Assembly: GCA_965601685.1 (NCBI GenBank)
Contig: CBFCWI010000001.1
Coordinates: forward strand, 620,001-684,000
Source: JANQJD01 sp965601685
GTDB taxonomy: Bacteria; Pseudomonadota; Alphaproteobacteria; Rhodospirillales; Rhodospirillaceae
Direction of reading: 5' to 3'
Length of the DNA: 64,000 nt
Shown here: piece by piece, positions 29,900 to 39,406 of the stretch
Layout: every line of letters begins with the position of its first letter
Position numbering within the stretch: the first letter of the stretch is position 1
Translations under genes and position numbers: made by a program
Notes under the pieces: generated by a model
Told to the model about the DNA's origin: nothing
What the model saw: the letters and a program-made list of their open reading frames with translations, nothing else
The model's database searches: none

Positions 29900-31969
29900 T
29901 CATGAGTCGAGAAAGCTCCGCAATTTGCGGGAACGACTGGGATGTTTAAGCTTGCGTAGGGCTTTAGCCTCGATCTGGCGGATACGTTCCCGCGTCACAG
30001 AAAACTGCTGTCCAACTTCTTCCAGTGTATGATCCGTGTTCATACCGATCCCAAACCGCATGCGCAGGACACGTTCCTCGCGCGCTGTGAGACTCGCAAG
30101 TACTCTCGTGCAGGTTTCGCGTAGATTGGCGTTTATGGCCGCATCCAAAGGTTGGACAGCATTTTTGTCCTCAATGAAATCGCCGAGGTGACTGTCTTCC
30201 TCATCCCCGATAGGAGTTTCCAGACTAATAGGTTCCTTGGCAATCTTCAGAACCTTACGGACCTTCTCCAGAGGCATAGACAGTTTCTGCGCTAGTTCTT
30301 CTGGTGTTGGTTCGCGACCTATTTCGTGTAGCATCTGACGCGATGTGCGCACCAGCTTGTTAATGGTTTCAATCATATGCACTGGGATACGGATAGTCCG
30401 GGCCTGATCAGCAATAGAGCGGGTGATGGCTTGCCGAATCCACCAAGTAGCATAGGTTGAAAACTTGTAGCCACGACGATATTCAAATTTGTCTACAGCC
30501 TTCATCAAACCGATATTACCTTCCTGAATCAGATCCAGGAACTGCAAACCGCGATTAGTGTATTTCTTGGCAATTGAGATGACGAGGCGTAGATTGGCCT
30601 CAATCATTTCTTTCTTAGCCTTGGATGCTTCGCGTTCTCCCTTTTGGACTGTCGAAACGATACGCCGGAATTCGTTGATTGGTAAGCCGGTTTCCGCGGC
30701 AATTGCGATGATACCAGCGCGAATCTGTCTAACCTCGCTGCCATGGTTAGCCGCTAGCTCCTGCCAGCCTTTGCTGGAGCGCACTGAGACTGTGTCCAGC
30801 CAATGGGGGGCGAGCTCGCTACCGCAGTAAGCCTCTAGAAACTCCTCACGGCGAATGCGGACACTTTCTGCTAAGCGCAATAGCCTGCCCTCTAGACGAA
30901 TCAGACGCTGCGACAGACTATTTAACTGTTCAACCAGCTGTTCAATACGGGCGTTGCTGAAATGCACGCCATCCATTAGCTTGAGCACATCCTGGCGAGT
31001 GCGTTCGTACTTGCGCTCGATAGCTGTTGAAACCTGTTCGCCTCTTTGCAGGAGAGTCAGCCTTTGGTGCTGTACTTTCTTGAGCTTGTCATAGGTAGCA
31101 GCAATTTTCTCGAAGGTCTCGATGATTTTAGGCAGCAGTTGTTGCTCCATTGCTGCAAGGGAAATGCTGCTTTCTTCGACTTCCTCGACCTCATCAGCCT
31201 CTACTCCAGCTTCTTCTCCCGTTTCCCTCTCTGCAGCGCCGACTCTACAGTCCATCGGTTCTACCGATGACACGGCAGCAGCCAGATCGGCGATGGTAGT
31301 AGACGGCACGACAACTGATTCAGGGATTTGTCCTTGTTTCTGCAGTGCCGCTGGGGACATCATACCCGTACTAGTTGCATGTATATGCAGCGCTCGTACC
31401 TCTTGCTCCAGTGGTACTGCACCATAGGTAGCATCTAAATCTATTATATCACGCAGTAACATTCTTTCTGCTAGTAACGCATCATGCCACTCTACTAAAG
31501 CACGAAAAGTAAACGGACTTTCACACAGACCGCTGATGATCATTTCACGACCGGCCTCAATGCGTTTGGCGATGGCAATTTCGCCCTCCCGAGACAGCAG
31601 TTCTACTGATCCCATCTCCCGCAGGTACATACGTACTGGGTCATCGGTGCGGCTGATGTCGTCCTCTTCAATGTTCCCACTGCTATGTTCAGCTAACTCG
31701 GTGTCCTCAAAGTTTTCTTCCGCTTCATCGTTTTCAACGATGTTGACGCCCAACTCGGACAGCATAGCCATAGTATCCTCGATCTGTTCTGAGGATACGT
31801 CGCCGGGCGGTAGCGCTTGATTCAGTTCATCATAAGTGACATATCCGCGGTCTCGCCCCCACGCCACTACCCTTTTGACGGCAGCATTCATAGAATCTAG
31901 GAGAGGGCTGTCAATCGACTCGTCCTGTACCTCAGACGTTTCCGCCGAGGCTGAAGGTTTCGTTCCCAT
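29900..31969 (-). CDS. rpoD: RNA polymerase sigma factor RpoD (sigma-70)
   Basis: Primary sigma factor. Region 1.1 is at the N-terminus, followed by an acidic stretch. Region 1.2 is DPVRMYLREMGSVELLSREGE and a long non-conserved insert follows. Region 2 carries FLDLIQEGNIGLMKAVDKFEY and FSTYATWWIRQAITR in successive blocks. Region 3 is IRIPVHMIETINKL, and region 4 ends with the helix-turn-helix EEVGQQFSVTRERIRQIEAK. A GTG four codons earlier is possible, but the ATG at 31969 has GAGG eight bases upstream and is preferred. dnaG, its usual upstream partner, is absent here. Confidence 0.98.
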   Translation of the reverse strand: MGTKPSASAETSEVQDESIDSPLLDSMNAAVKRVVAWGRDRGYVTYDELNQALPPGDVSSEQIEDTMAMLSELGVNIVENDEAEENFEDTELAEHSSGNIEEDDISRTDDPVRMYLREMGSVELLSREGEIAIAKRIEAGREMIISGLCESPFTFRALVEWHDALLAERMLLRDIIDLDATYGAVPLEQEVRALHIHATSTGMMSPAALQKQGQIPESVVVPSTTIADLAAAVSSVEPMDCRVGAAERETGEEAGVEADEVEEVEESSISLAAMEQQLLPKIIETFEKIAATYDKLKKVQHQRLTLLQRGEQVSTAIERKYERTRQDVLKLMDGVHFSNARIEQLVEQLNSLSQRLIRLEGRLLRLAESVRIRREEFLEAYCGSELAPHWLDTVSVRSSKGWQELAANHGSEVRQIRAGIIAIAAETGLPINEFRRIVSTVQKGEREASKAKKEMIEANLRLVISIAKKYTNRGLQFLDLIQEGNIGLMKAVDKFEYRRGYKFSTYATWWIRQAITRSIADQARTIRIPVHMIETINKLVRTSRQMLHEIGREPTPEELAQKLSMPLEKVRKVLKIAKEPISLETPIGDEEDSHLGDFIEDKNAVQPLDAAINANLRETCTRVLASLTAREERVLRMRFGIGMNTDHTLEEVGQQFSVTRERIRQIEAKALRKLKHPSRSRKLRSFLDS

Positions 31970-32782
31970 GAGTTGCCTCACAACTACTGACCACTCAAGC
32001 GTGCCGCCTGGTTTCTAGCTAATGGCACCGCAGGCAGCACCACCCCTTGCCTTCCCATTCAGATTCAGAGCACACCCGGAAAGGCCTACAAGATACCAAT
32101 ACCCTACAGCAAGATCACGGCCATGCCCTGCCACCCACATGCCTTGCCTGCCAGTACCAAATGAATGATTGTCAGTGACTGGCTGTACTTGGGGGCTGTA
32201 CTTGGGCTCTTGTTCGGCCTTTCTCGTCGAAGGCTACACGTGACCGCATTCACTTTCTGATTCCACTTTGGCGGAAAACGCTGCTTTGGTTGTAAGTACA
32301 CAGCTTCTGTCACACGCTTCCCCAACTGTCTGCCGACGGTATGGATTACACCTTCGGCTGTCCGTTAACCACAACACCCCATCTCACACATGTCTGCACC
32401 CCAGAGGCCAGTTCCTTTGTAGATCTGACAGAAGCGAGACCAGTTCCCTTTACCTACTTACGGTGCCTGTATGAAGCCTGTCAAGAGCCGAGAAAAGACC
32501 TGCTTTTCTCAAAGTCCCTCCTCCTATTCGCGGCATTTGCAGCAGCATGGGCACCTCATCGGCATATCATCATCTTGTTCTCATCCCTATGAATAGCTGA
32601 ATGGCTTGGCCACATGTAAGCTTGCAGCAAGACAGCAAGGCGTCTCAAGCACATTAGCGTTTTCCAATATCCTCAGTGCCTTTCCAAATCTTGACCAGCT
32701 TGCTAGGCGGTTCTAAGAATCACATGCTCCCTCAAAGCAGATCATGCAACAGGGAATTTGTTAACTCTTAAGGAGTCAGTCT
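31970..32782. other. Non-coding stretch between rpoD and gph
   Basis: About 800 bases between divergent rpoD and gph with no recognisable gene on either strand. A short direct repeat GGCTGTACTTGGG occurs twice around 32180-32206. dnaG usually lies upstream of rpoD, but no frame here resembles a primase. Confidence 0.5.
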
Positions 32783-33481
32783 GTGAGCTACGCGTCTACA
32801 CCGCATACTATCATTTTTGATCTCGATGGCACCTTGATTGACAGTGCGAATGACGTGACACACGCTGTTAATCTAATGCTCTCTGAGCAATCCTTGCCCA
32901 CTCTGCCCGTGGAAAGAGTACGACCAATGATTGGGGAAGGAGTACATGTACTGATTGAAAAAGTTATGTTTGCCACTGGTGTGACTTCCGCCAGTGAAAC
33001 ACTTTTGGCACATTGTGCTGCGCGCTATCAACACTTTTACGCTCGCTACCCTGCGGCGCACACGGTTGTTTATGACGGCGTACCTGAAGTACTGGCTGCG
33101 CTGCAGGCAGAAGGCTGTCAGCTTGGCCTCTGCACGAATAAACCGCAGACTATCACGCAGCTTGTGCTTGAAGCCCTAGATATGACACATTACTTCACTG
33201 CTGTCGTGGGTGGTGGTAGTACCCCGTTCCGGAAACCAGATGCCCGCCCTTTGTGGACGGTTCTGGACCAGATAGGCGTTGCACGGGCAGCATGCGTCTA
33301 CGTAGGGGATAGCGAGGTAGACGTAGCTACCGCCCGCAACGCGGGCATGCCACTCGTGTTGGTGAGCTATGGGTATGCTCGAATCCCGGTAGGAGAATTG
33401 GCAGCAGACGCCAGAATCAATTCTTTTCGTGATCTGCCGGCGGTATTAGCTGGCTTTACAGGCCAGGTGTCCAAATTCTAG
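32783..33481 (+). CDS. gph: Phosphoglycolate phosphatase (HAD family)
   Basis: HAD-superfamily phosphatase that removes 2-phosphoglycolate made by DNA repair or by RuBisCO oxygenation. The nucleophile motif is FDLDGTLIDS at residues 11-20, motif II is LCTNKP and motif III/IV is KPDARP then VGDSEVDVATARNAG. The start is GTG with AAGGAG seven bases upstream. 232 residues is the usual length. Alone on its strand, with large non-coding gaps on both sides. Substrate is assigned by family resemblance; other HAD sugar phosphatases look similar. Confidence 0.88.
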   Translation: MSYASTPHTIIFDLDGTLIDSANDVTHAVNLMLSEQSLPTLPVERVRPMIGEGVHVLIEKVMFATGVTSASETLLAHCAARYQHFYARYPAAHTVVYDGVPEVLAALQAEGCQLGLCTNKPQTITQLVLEALDMTHYFTAVVGGGSTPFRKPDARPLWTVLDQIGVARAACVYVGDSEVDVATARNAGMPLVLVSYGYARIPVGELAADARINSFRDLPAVLAGFTGQVSKF

Positions 33482-34563
33482 TGTGCTGATGTCCGTGCTC
33501 AAGGTTCTATATGAGTTAGCAATTGTCAGTCTGTATTTTCCTACGTGTCGGTATTTTATAATCTTTATAGTATTCTGCCCCGCGAGTAGGCGCGGCTAGC
33601 AGGTAGGAAAAAGCTATGCGCAAGCAAAAAAAGAGCGGTTCACTGCAGTTCGTTTCAACCTCTCCCTGCCGTCTTGGGTCACTTCTGGCACTGCATCTGC
33701 GAGGACTTTGAACGTATTGAGACGTGTTGCCTGATACTTTTCCGGATACTCTGCTGCCCAGCCTATGCAGATCGCTGCATTCTCGCAGCTGAAATGCCGA
33801 CGTTGAAGACAGCTGGCTCCGGGCGGGACAGTGAGTGGAGCACCATTGTCTTGAATCTGCAGAGGGAAAGATCCGTTCTTTGCTCTCGTCTGTGCCAACC
33901 AACCAACAGGCTGTGGAGTAGTACTGGAGGCTATGACAGCAGCAAGCTCGTGCTAAAATGTGGTATTCTCCATATTGCGTAGAAGTCACACCGGCACGTT
34001 TTGTCGCTCGTGGATTGGCCGAGTACGAAAATGCTATGATTCCTTGCTGAGAGCTAAATGTGAATGAGCCTAAATTCTGGAAAATTTGCTACTTATAGAG
34101 GCGGATAGAGGCGGATACAGCAGATCTTTTGCGGTATGAAATCGATGGATGCCGTATCGTTCCATCCGGTAACCTGCCAGCTCGAGCCATTCACAGGTAC
34201 TTGTACTCGCTGCACAGAACCCATGCGACTCAATCGCTGCTTAACAGCATGCTAGAAACGTACGATCTGTGATAATAGTCATGCGACTAGTAATCTGTGG
34301 ATTGACAAATCCCATCATTTCACAGTAGACTGCCAGTATGTGTCACATATCCGGACACGTACTCAAAGCACTCATCAGGTGTACCCTCATATTCTGTTAT
34401 AATAGGTCACACTCACTAGAGTAATCGTACACTCAATCTCCTCAGCTCCCTGTTAATAAAGAGGTGTTATGCTTCGATGAGTCGAGGCAGGAAATAGTTG
34501 AATCCCATCTTCTCTTATCCTATGGTCGTCTTGCTGCAAGTCTGAGGGAGCCGAACTCGAGTT
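33482..34563. other. Non-coding stretch with possible gene remnants
   Basis: About 1.1 kb between gph and thiSG. On the minus strand, 33614-33898 reads as 94 residues with a protein-like part (CIGWAAEYPEKYQATRLNTF) that I could not assign; it may be a decayed gene. A tandem AGAGGCGGAT repeat lies near 34097-34116. No TPP riboswitch signature was found before thiSG. Confidence 0.4.
34302..34331 (+). promoter_or_regulatory. Candidate promoter upstream of thiSG
   Basis: TTGACA at 34302-34307 and TAGACT at 34326-34331 are separated by 18 bases. The leader would be about 225 bases long. It is the best promoter-like match in this gap, but it has not been tested against background. Confidence 0.35.
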
Positions 34564-35568
34564 ATGCGTCTGATTATCAATGATAAAGAGCAGATATTCG
34601 CCGGGCCTGTGAGCATCTCCGTTGTGCTGTCGAGCCTTGGCCTGGATCCAAGCAAGGTAGCGGTGGAACGGAATCTAGAAATCGTCCCGCGTTCTGCCTA
34701 CACGGACACATTGTTAGACGAAGGAGATCGACTGGAAATCGTGCATTTTATAGGAGGCGGAGTACTCGAGACGCAAAGCAGAAGTGTCACTGAAGATGAG
34801 ATTGATTTTCTCGAGGTGGCTGGGCGTCGTTTCCGCTCTCGTCTTCTAGTTGGTACCGGCAAGTACAGAGATTTTACAGAGACTGCTCGTGCAATCGCTG
34901 CTTCCGGAGCTGAGATCGTCACCGTGGCAGTACGAAGGGTAAACCTGTCTGATCCGTCTCAACCTATGCTGATCGACCATGTCGACCCCAGACGCTATAC
35001 TTACTTACCGAATACAGCCGGCTGTCATACTGCTGAGGAAGCGATACGCACTTTGCACCTGGCACGCGAGTCAGGCGGCTGGGATTTAGTAAAGCTAGAA
35101 GTATTTGGGGACCAGAAAACCCTTTACCCAGACATGATAGAAACTCTACGTGCTACTGAACAGCTGGTCAGGGATGGCTTCAAGGTCATGGTATACTGCA
35201 GTGAAGACGTGATCTTCGCCCGCCGGCTCGAAGAGTTGGGGTGTGTTGCTATCATGCCACTGGCCGCTCCTATTGGTTCTGGCCTTGGAATACGCAACCC
35301 CATGAACATCCGCCTGATTGTAGAGCAGACACAGCTGCCAGTTTTGGTGGATGCTGGGGTTGGTACAGCCTCTGATGCGACTGTTGCTATGGAGCTGGGT
35401 TGTGATGGTATTCTCATGAACACAGCGATTGCCGAGGCGAGGGATCCAGTGCGCATGGCACAGGCGATGAAAAAAGCTGTAGAAGCTGGACGACTGGCTT
35501 ATCTTTCTGGCCGCATGCCACGGAAGCTGTATGCAGATCCGTCTTCGCCATTGTCAGGCCTCATCTGA
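34564..35568 (+). CDS. thiG: Fused ThiS-ThiG: sulfur carrier protein / thiazole synthase
   Basis: A bifunctional protein for the thiazole half of thiamine. Residues 1-66 are ThiS-like (MRLIINDKEQIF, ending HFIGGG), and residues 80-334 are ThiG, a TIM barrel with RLLVGTGKYRDF, the Schiff-base lysine in VKLEVFGD (K177), VMVYCSEDVIFARRLEE, AAPIGSGLGIRNP and the phosphate-binding DAGVGTASDA. In separate ThiS the C-terminal GG must be free for adenylation; here it is followed directly by a linker. Such fusions are known in some alphaproteobacteria, where the linker is thought to be cut or bypassed. thiO, often upstream, is missing. Confidence 0.95.
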   Translation: MRLIINDKEQIFAGPVSISVVLSSLGLDPSKVAVERNLEIVPRSAYTDTLLDEGDRLEIVHFIGGGVLETQSRSVTEDEIDFLEVAGRRFRSRLLVGTGKYRDFTETARAIAASGAEIVTVAVRRVNLSDPSQPMLIDHVDPRRYTYLPNTAGCHTAEEAIRTLHLARESGGWDLVKLEVFGDQKTLYPDMIETLRATEQLVRDGFKVMVYCSEDVIFARRLEELGCVAIMPLAAPIGSGLGIRNPMNIRLIVEQTQLPVLVDAGVGTASDATVAMELGCDGILMNTAIAEARDPVRMAQAMKKAVEAGRLAYLSGRMPRKLYADPSSPLSGLI

Positions 35569-35648
35569 ATGGACAGGTAGCTTTATGACATGACGGGATG
35601 GGTCTCTCCTTCTAAATGGATGGTGATGTGTCGAGGGGAATGTTCCAT

Positions 35649-36035
35649 ATGAGCTATACATTTGACAAGACGCTTAATACAACGTTCGATCATGCGATTC
35701 TCAAGGTTACTGAGGCTCTGAAAGCGAGAGGATTCGGCGTGCTGACCACCATTGACGTGCAGAAGGCTCTGAAGGAGAGGATTGGCAAGGATATCCATCC
35801 CTACACGATTCTGGGAGCTTGCAGCCCGCAGCATGCCTTCCAAGCACTATCGCTGGAAGACAAGATTGGCAGCATGATGCCGTGCAACGTGGTCGTCCAG
35901 GAGAAGGTGCTCGGTAGTGTGGACATTTCAGCTGTCGACCCTATTGCCTCTATGAGTGCTATTCATAACCCGCAGCTCCGCGGTATAGCCGTTGAAGTAC
36001 AAGGGCTCTTGCGGGAGGTGATGAACGGATTGTGA
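35649..36035 (+). CDS. DUF302 domain protein
   Basis: A 128-residue protein of the DUF302 family, small cytosolic proteins of unknown function. The family blocks visible are KVTEALKARGFGVLTTIDVQKALKE in two parts, YTILGACSPQHAFQAL and LPCNV-like MMPCNVVVQE. An upstream frame begins at 35616, but ATG 35649 has GAGGGGA about nine bases upstream and is preferred. It lies between thiSG and the ATP synthase cluster; the position gives no hint of role. Confidence 0.85.
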   Translation: MSYTFDKTLNTTFDHAILKVTEALKARGFGVLTTIDVQKALKERIGKDIHPYTILGACSPQHAFQALSLEDKIGSMMPCNVVVQEKVLGSVDISAVDPIASMSAIHNPQLRGIAVEVQGLLREVMNGL

Positions 36036-36119
36036 TCGTCGCTCTGCTGGTTGAGTTCAGCTTGACAGGGAACGTATTCCTCACATATGGTGTGGTGTAG
36101 TTGCTTCCGACGTCATTTA

Positions 36120-36494
36120 ATGAGTGCAGCGATAGTGAGTGGACGGGCAGAAAAGGGGGCCACTGCTCCTCAGGAATTAGCCGATTTTGCTGCTAGACTA
36201 CAGACTGCGCAACGGGCAGCTCTGGGGGCCGCCAGAGAGAAAGGGAAAGAATCTGCTACAAAGCTGGGGTTAGCGTGGCGGGTTAGCCTGGAGTTGGTTG
36301 CGGCAGTCGCTGTAGGGGGTGGGCTTGGCTTGTCTCTGGATAGCAGCTTGGGCACGCGACCATGGTTCATGGTGCTGTTCCTGCTGTTAGGCAGCGCCGC
36401 GGGGGTGCTGAATGTTTATCGTATATCGCAGGGACTTGACGGGTCGGTCGGCTTCGGCAGAGCGAAGTGCCGGTGGGAGAAGCGGCGGTGGTAA
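36120..36494 (+). CDS. atpI: ATP synthase protein I (AtpI)
   Basis: Small membrane protein that helps c-ring assembly or Mg2+ handling of the ATP synthase. Two hydrophobic segments (about residues 45-65 and 75-93 of this frame) are separated by the Gly-rich loop GGGLGLSLDSSLGTRP, matching the alphaproteobacterial AtpI family. The frame could start at 36087 but the ATG at 36120 is closer to the family start. Its end overlaps the start of atpB. First gene of the Fo cluster. Confidence 0.85.
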   Translation: MSAAIVSGRAEKGATAPQELADFAARLQTAQRAALGAAREKGKESATKLGLAWRVSLELVAAVAVGGGLGLSLDSSLGTRPWFMVLFLLLGSAAGVLNVYRISQGLDGSVGFGRAKCRWEKRRW

Positions 36495-37213
36495 GCCCGG
36501 TTCATCAGTTTGAGATTCAGCCACTGATTCCTATTCAGTTAGGCACAGTGGATCTTTCCTTTTCCAATTCAGCCCTGTTCATGCTGATAGCCGTACTTGC
36601 TATTTATTCCTTCTTGGCTAGAGGAATACGTGATCGCAGTTTGGTGCCAGGGCGGTGGCAGTCCTTGGTCGAAGTAACTTACGGGTTCGTAGCAAGTATG
36701 ATTCGGGATAATGTCGGTAAGGAGGGAGAGCAGTATTTTCCATTCATCTTCACTCTTTTTACTTTTGTGTTAGTAGGCAACCTACTAGGCATGTTGCCGT
36801 ATAGTTTCGCTTATACTAGCCATATTGTAGTGACAGGTGCCTTAGCTATGGTAGTCTTTGCGGGTGTGACGGCGATCGGGTTTGCGCGCCATGGGTTGCG
36901 CTTTCTCCGTCTTTTCTTCCCGCATGGGGCTCCATTGGCAGCAGCGCCGATTCTCATTCCCATTGAGCTCATCTCATACCTGTCAAGGCCATTCAGCTTG
37001 TCAGTGCGACTGTTTGCTAATGTAGCCGTAGGCCATATCATGCTGAAAGTGTTGGCAGGTTTTGTTGTATCATTAGGTCTCCTATTCGGGATGGTGCCAT
37101 TAGCGGCGACTGTGGGGGTCACCATTCTTGAATTCGGTATTGCCTTTCTGCAAGCTTACGTGTTCACAATTCTGTCCTGTATCTATTTAAACGATGCCCT
37201 CCATATGCACTGA
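36467..37213 (+). CDS. atpB: ATP synthase Fo subunit a
   Basis: Stator channel of the proton-translocating Fo sector. The 248-residue frame has five to six membrane helices, the essential arginine in SLSVRLFANVAVGH (Arg181), and NLLGMLPYSF. The first possible start is GTG 36467, overlapping atpI by 28 bases. The GTG at 36488 has GGGAGAA six bases upstream and would begin VVSPVHQFEIQPLIP, the usual family start, so it is a good alternative. Followed by atpE after 52 bases. Confidence 0.97.
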   Translation: MPVGEAAVVSPVHQFEIQPLIPIQLGTVDLSFSNSALFMLIAVLAIYSFLARGIRDRSLVPGRWQSLVEVTYGFVASMIRDNVGKEGEQYFPFIFTLFTFVLVGNLLGMLPYSFAYTSHIVVTGALAMVVFAGVTAIGFARHGLRFLRLFFPHGAPLAAAPILIPIELISYLSRPFSLSVRLFANVAVGHIMLKVLAGFVVSLGLLFGMVPLAATVGVTILEFGIAFLQAYVFTILSCIYLNDALHMH

Positions 37214-37265
37214 CAGGGTGTGAGGGGAGGGACTAGTAGTAGAAAATGGGGGGAAGGAACTTGCT

Positions 37266-37493
37266 ATGGATCCTGCAGCAGCAAAGATGATCGGCGCGGG
37301 CTTGGCCGCTATCGGCATGATAGGGTCTGGTATTGGTGTCGGTAACATCTGGTCCAATCTCATATCCACCGTTGGGCGTAATCCAGCAGCAAAAGTCAAT
37401 GTAGAATTATATGGGTGGATAGGCTTCGCGGTTACTGAAGCGATTGCCCTGTTTGCCCTTGTCGTTGCCCTCATCCTGCTGTTTGCCGCGTAG
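37266..37493 (+). CDS. atpE: ATP synthase Fo subunit c
   Basis: Rotor ring subunit. 75 residues, two helices joined by the polar loop RNPAAK. The first helix has the glycine pattern GSGIGVGNIW and the second carries the ion-binding Glu58 in GFAVTEAIALF. The residues around Glu58 match the proton-type ring of alphaproteobacteria rather than the Na+-type with a Q/E/T set. This is relevant because a Na+-pumping decarboxylase lies elsewhere in the window. Confidence 0.98.
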   Translation: MDPAAAKMIGAGLAAIGMIGSGIGVGNIWSNLISTVGRNPAAKVNVELYGWIGFAVTEAIALFALVVALILLFAA

Positions 37494-37628
37494 TCATGTC
37501 AGTTCAGTCGTGCAGTTTGTTGTAGTTTTGTGATTCCTGCGGGAATAGTCGAGTAAAGGGCGACACACATGGTGTGGCACAAAGTGCAGGCTGCTATGCG
37601 CCGAGTGTGAAAAAGGAGCACCATTACA

Positions 37629-38123
37629 ATGTTGCCGCAGTTTAATACGACCTTTTTCCCGTCCCAGCTCTTTTGGCTTGTCATTTGTTTTGGCACGCTT
37701 TACCTTCTGATGGCCCGTTTAGCCCTGCCGCGCATTACCGATGTGCTGTCAGAGCGTCAGCGCCGCATTGATGACGACCTTGATCGAGCGGCTCAGATTC
37801 AGGCCCAGACGGAAGCGACCATCAGAGATTACGAGCAGGCGCTGGCCGATGCGCGGTCGCAGGCTTTCGTTGTCCTCCAACAAAGTCAGGAAGAAGTCGC
37901 GCGCCTAGTACAGAATCATAGCTGGGAAGTGACTAAGCGATTGGCTGCGGAGGTCAAAGCTGGGGAGGAGAGTATCGCGGCCGCGAAGCAAGTTGTCCTA
38001 GGGCAAGTCAAAGAGATTGCAGCCGAAGTAGCTGAGGGTGCTGTCAGCCGGCTCATCGGCCTTACCCTAGAGGCAGACCACTGTCAGGAAGCTGTTGCGG
38101 CTGTGCTTAAGGAACGCTCGTGA
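37629..38123 (+). CDS. atpF': ATP synthase Fo subunit b'
   Basis: Peripheral-stalk subunit b', found in alphaproteobacteria and cyanobacteria, which pairs with b. It begins MLPQFNTTFFPSQLFWLVIC with one N-terminal membrane helix, then a long charged helix for the stalk coiled coil. The 3' end overlaps the next gene as ATGA. A 135-base gap separates it from atpE. Confidence 0.94.
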   Translation: MLPQFNTTFFPSQLFWLVICFGTLYLLMARLALPRITDVLSERQRRIDDDLDRAAQIQAQTEATIRDYEQALADARSQAFVVLQQSQEEVARLVQNHSWEVTKRLAAEVKAGEESIAAAKQVVLGQVKEIAAEVAEGAVSRLIGLTLEADHCQEAVAAVLKERS

Positions 38124-38614
38124 TGCCAGTAGAGTTTTATGCCACGCCGGATTTCTGGGTGGCAATCGCTTTCCTGATTGTCGTTGGGATCGGGTTTAAG
38201 CGCGTGGCTAGGGGTGTTATGGAGGTTCTCGACGCACGAGCAGAGAGGATTAAGGAGAAAATTAACAGTGCTCGTCTCTTACGAGAAGAGGCGCAACAGC
38301 TCTTCGCTGAATATCAGCGTAGACAGCGTGATATGGTCAAGGAAGCGGAGGACATTATATCCTATGCCCGTGCTGAGGCCGAGCGACAGAAAGCAGAGGC
38401 TCTGGCTGAATTGGAAAGGGTGACTCAGAGACGCGCTGCTCAAGCTTTAAGCCGTATCGCGCAGGCTGAAACGCAGGCCCTTGGAGAGGTGCGTAATCTG
38501 GCTATAGCCATCTCTATTGCTGCCACTGGACGTCTTGTTGCAGAGAATCTGGACAGAGAGCATGCCAAAGCTTTAGTAGATCAGGCTATCCAGGAATTAT
38601 GCGTTAGACAGTAG
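38120..38614 (+). CDS. atpF: ATP synthase Fo subunit b
   Basis: Second peripheral-stalk subunit, 164 residues, with an N-terminal helix (FWVAIAFLIVVGIGF) and a long heptad-rich charged region. It is translationally coupled to b' by a four-base overlap. The F1 genes (atpHAGDC) are not nearby, as usual in alphaproteobacteria. Confidence 0.94.
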   Translation: MMPVEFYATPDFWVAIAFLIVVGIGFKRVARGVMEVLDARAERIKEKINSARLLREEAQQLFAEYQRRQRDMVKEAEDIISYARAEAERQKAEALAELERVTQRRAAQALSRIAQAETQALGEVRNLAIAISIAATGRLVAENLDREHAKALVDQAIQELCVRQ

Positions 38615-38696
38615 TCTCTTTTAAGAGATGCTCACGTCTAATCCCTCGCGACGGAGCCTCTTCAGGAGGCTGTCCTGCTTGGTCAAGCTGCGAAGT

Positions 38697-39392
38697 ATGC
38701 AGTGGAAGGGGTTGCGTACACCGGGTGTGAAAAGAAGAAGGGGAAGCACCATCCCGATCACAGTTGTGTGGGCTTTGCTGGCAGCAGAATCGACCGCTGC
38801 CGCGCAGGTCGCAGTAGCGGCTGTCCGCCAACACTCCCAGACAGAATGGGAGACCCTGGCGCAAGTGGAGGCCTACCTGAACAGTATCAGAACGATGAGA
38901 GCGCGTTTTTTACAGGTTTCTGGGACGCATGTTAGCAAGGGTACGATGTTTCTGGCGCAACCTGGTAGAATGCGTCTCGAGTACGATCCGCCATCTTCAG
39001 TTCTGCTTCTTTCCAATGGTTGGCATCTCATGTATCGCGACACAAAACTAGACCAGACGTCCTATGTCCGACTGAATGCCACACCCGCTGGGGTTCTGTT
39101 GCAGACATCGGCCCACCTGAAAGACGATGTCACAGTCATGAACACGCAGCGTGTGCTTGGTTCCGTTGCTGTCAGCCTCATCTGGACAAACGATCCAGAT
39201 GCCGGTGAGTTGACTCTCTTGTTCGGAGAACATCCGTTTATTCTCAAGCAGTGGCGTGTCAAAGATCTTCAAGGGCAGATCGTTACAGTGTCTCTCTATG
39301 ATGTGAGAATTGGGTTGACGCTCGACCCTGATTTGTTTAGATCGACCGAGTCATACTCCTCTCTGAATCTCTCGCAGCCATGTACACGCTAG
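38697..39392 (+). CDS. lolA: Outer-membrane lipoprotein carrier protein LolA-like
   Basis: Periplasmic chaperone that receives lipoproteins from the Lol ABC transporter. The N-terminus is basic then hydrophobic (STIPITVVWALLAAE), ending AAAQ, a plausible signal peptide. The mature part has the family blocks MRARFLQVSG, GRMRLEYDPPSSVLLLS, DDVTVMNTQRV and the C-terminal LTLDPDLFR. The frame starts at 38628; the ATG at 38697 is closer to the signal peptide and is preferred, but the choice is uncertain. LolC and LolD are encoded a few kb away on the other strand. xth often follows lolA in relatives, but here a decayed gene does. Confidence 0.87.
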   Translation: MQWKGLRTPGVKRRRGSTIPITVVWALLAAESTAAAQVAVAAVRQHSQTEWETLAQVEAYLNSIRTMRARFLQVSGTHVSKGTMFLAQPGRMRLEYDPPSSVLLLSNGWHLMYRDTKLDQTSYVRLNATPAGVLLQTSAHLKDDVTVMNTQRVLGSVAVSLIWTNDPDAGELTLLFGEHPFILKQWRVKDLQGQIVTVSLYDVRIGLTLDPDLFRSTESYSSLNLSQPCTR

Positions 39393-39406
39393 AGTGCACC
39401 GGCCTG

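Noticed and set aside
34440..34563. Possible TPP riboswitch upstream of thiSG
   Set aside because: The conserved CUGAGA and the second conserved arm are not found in the leader.
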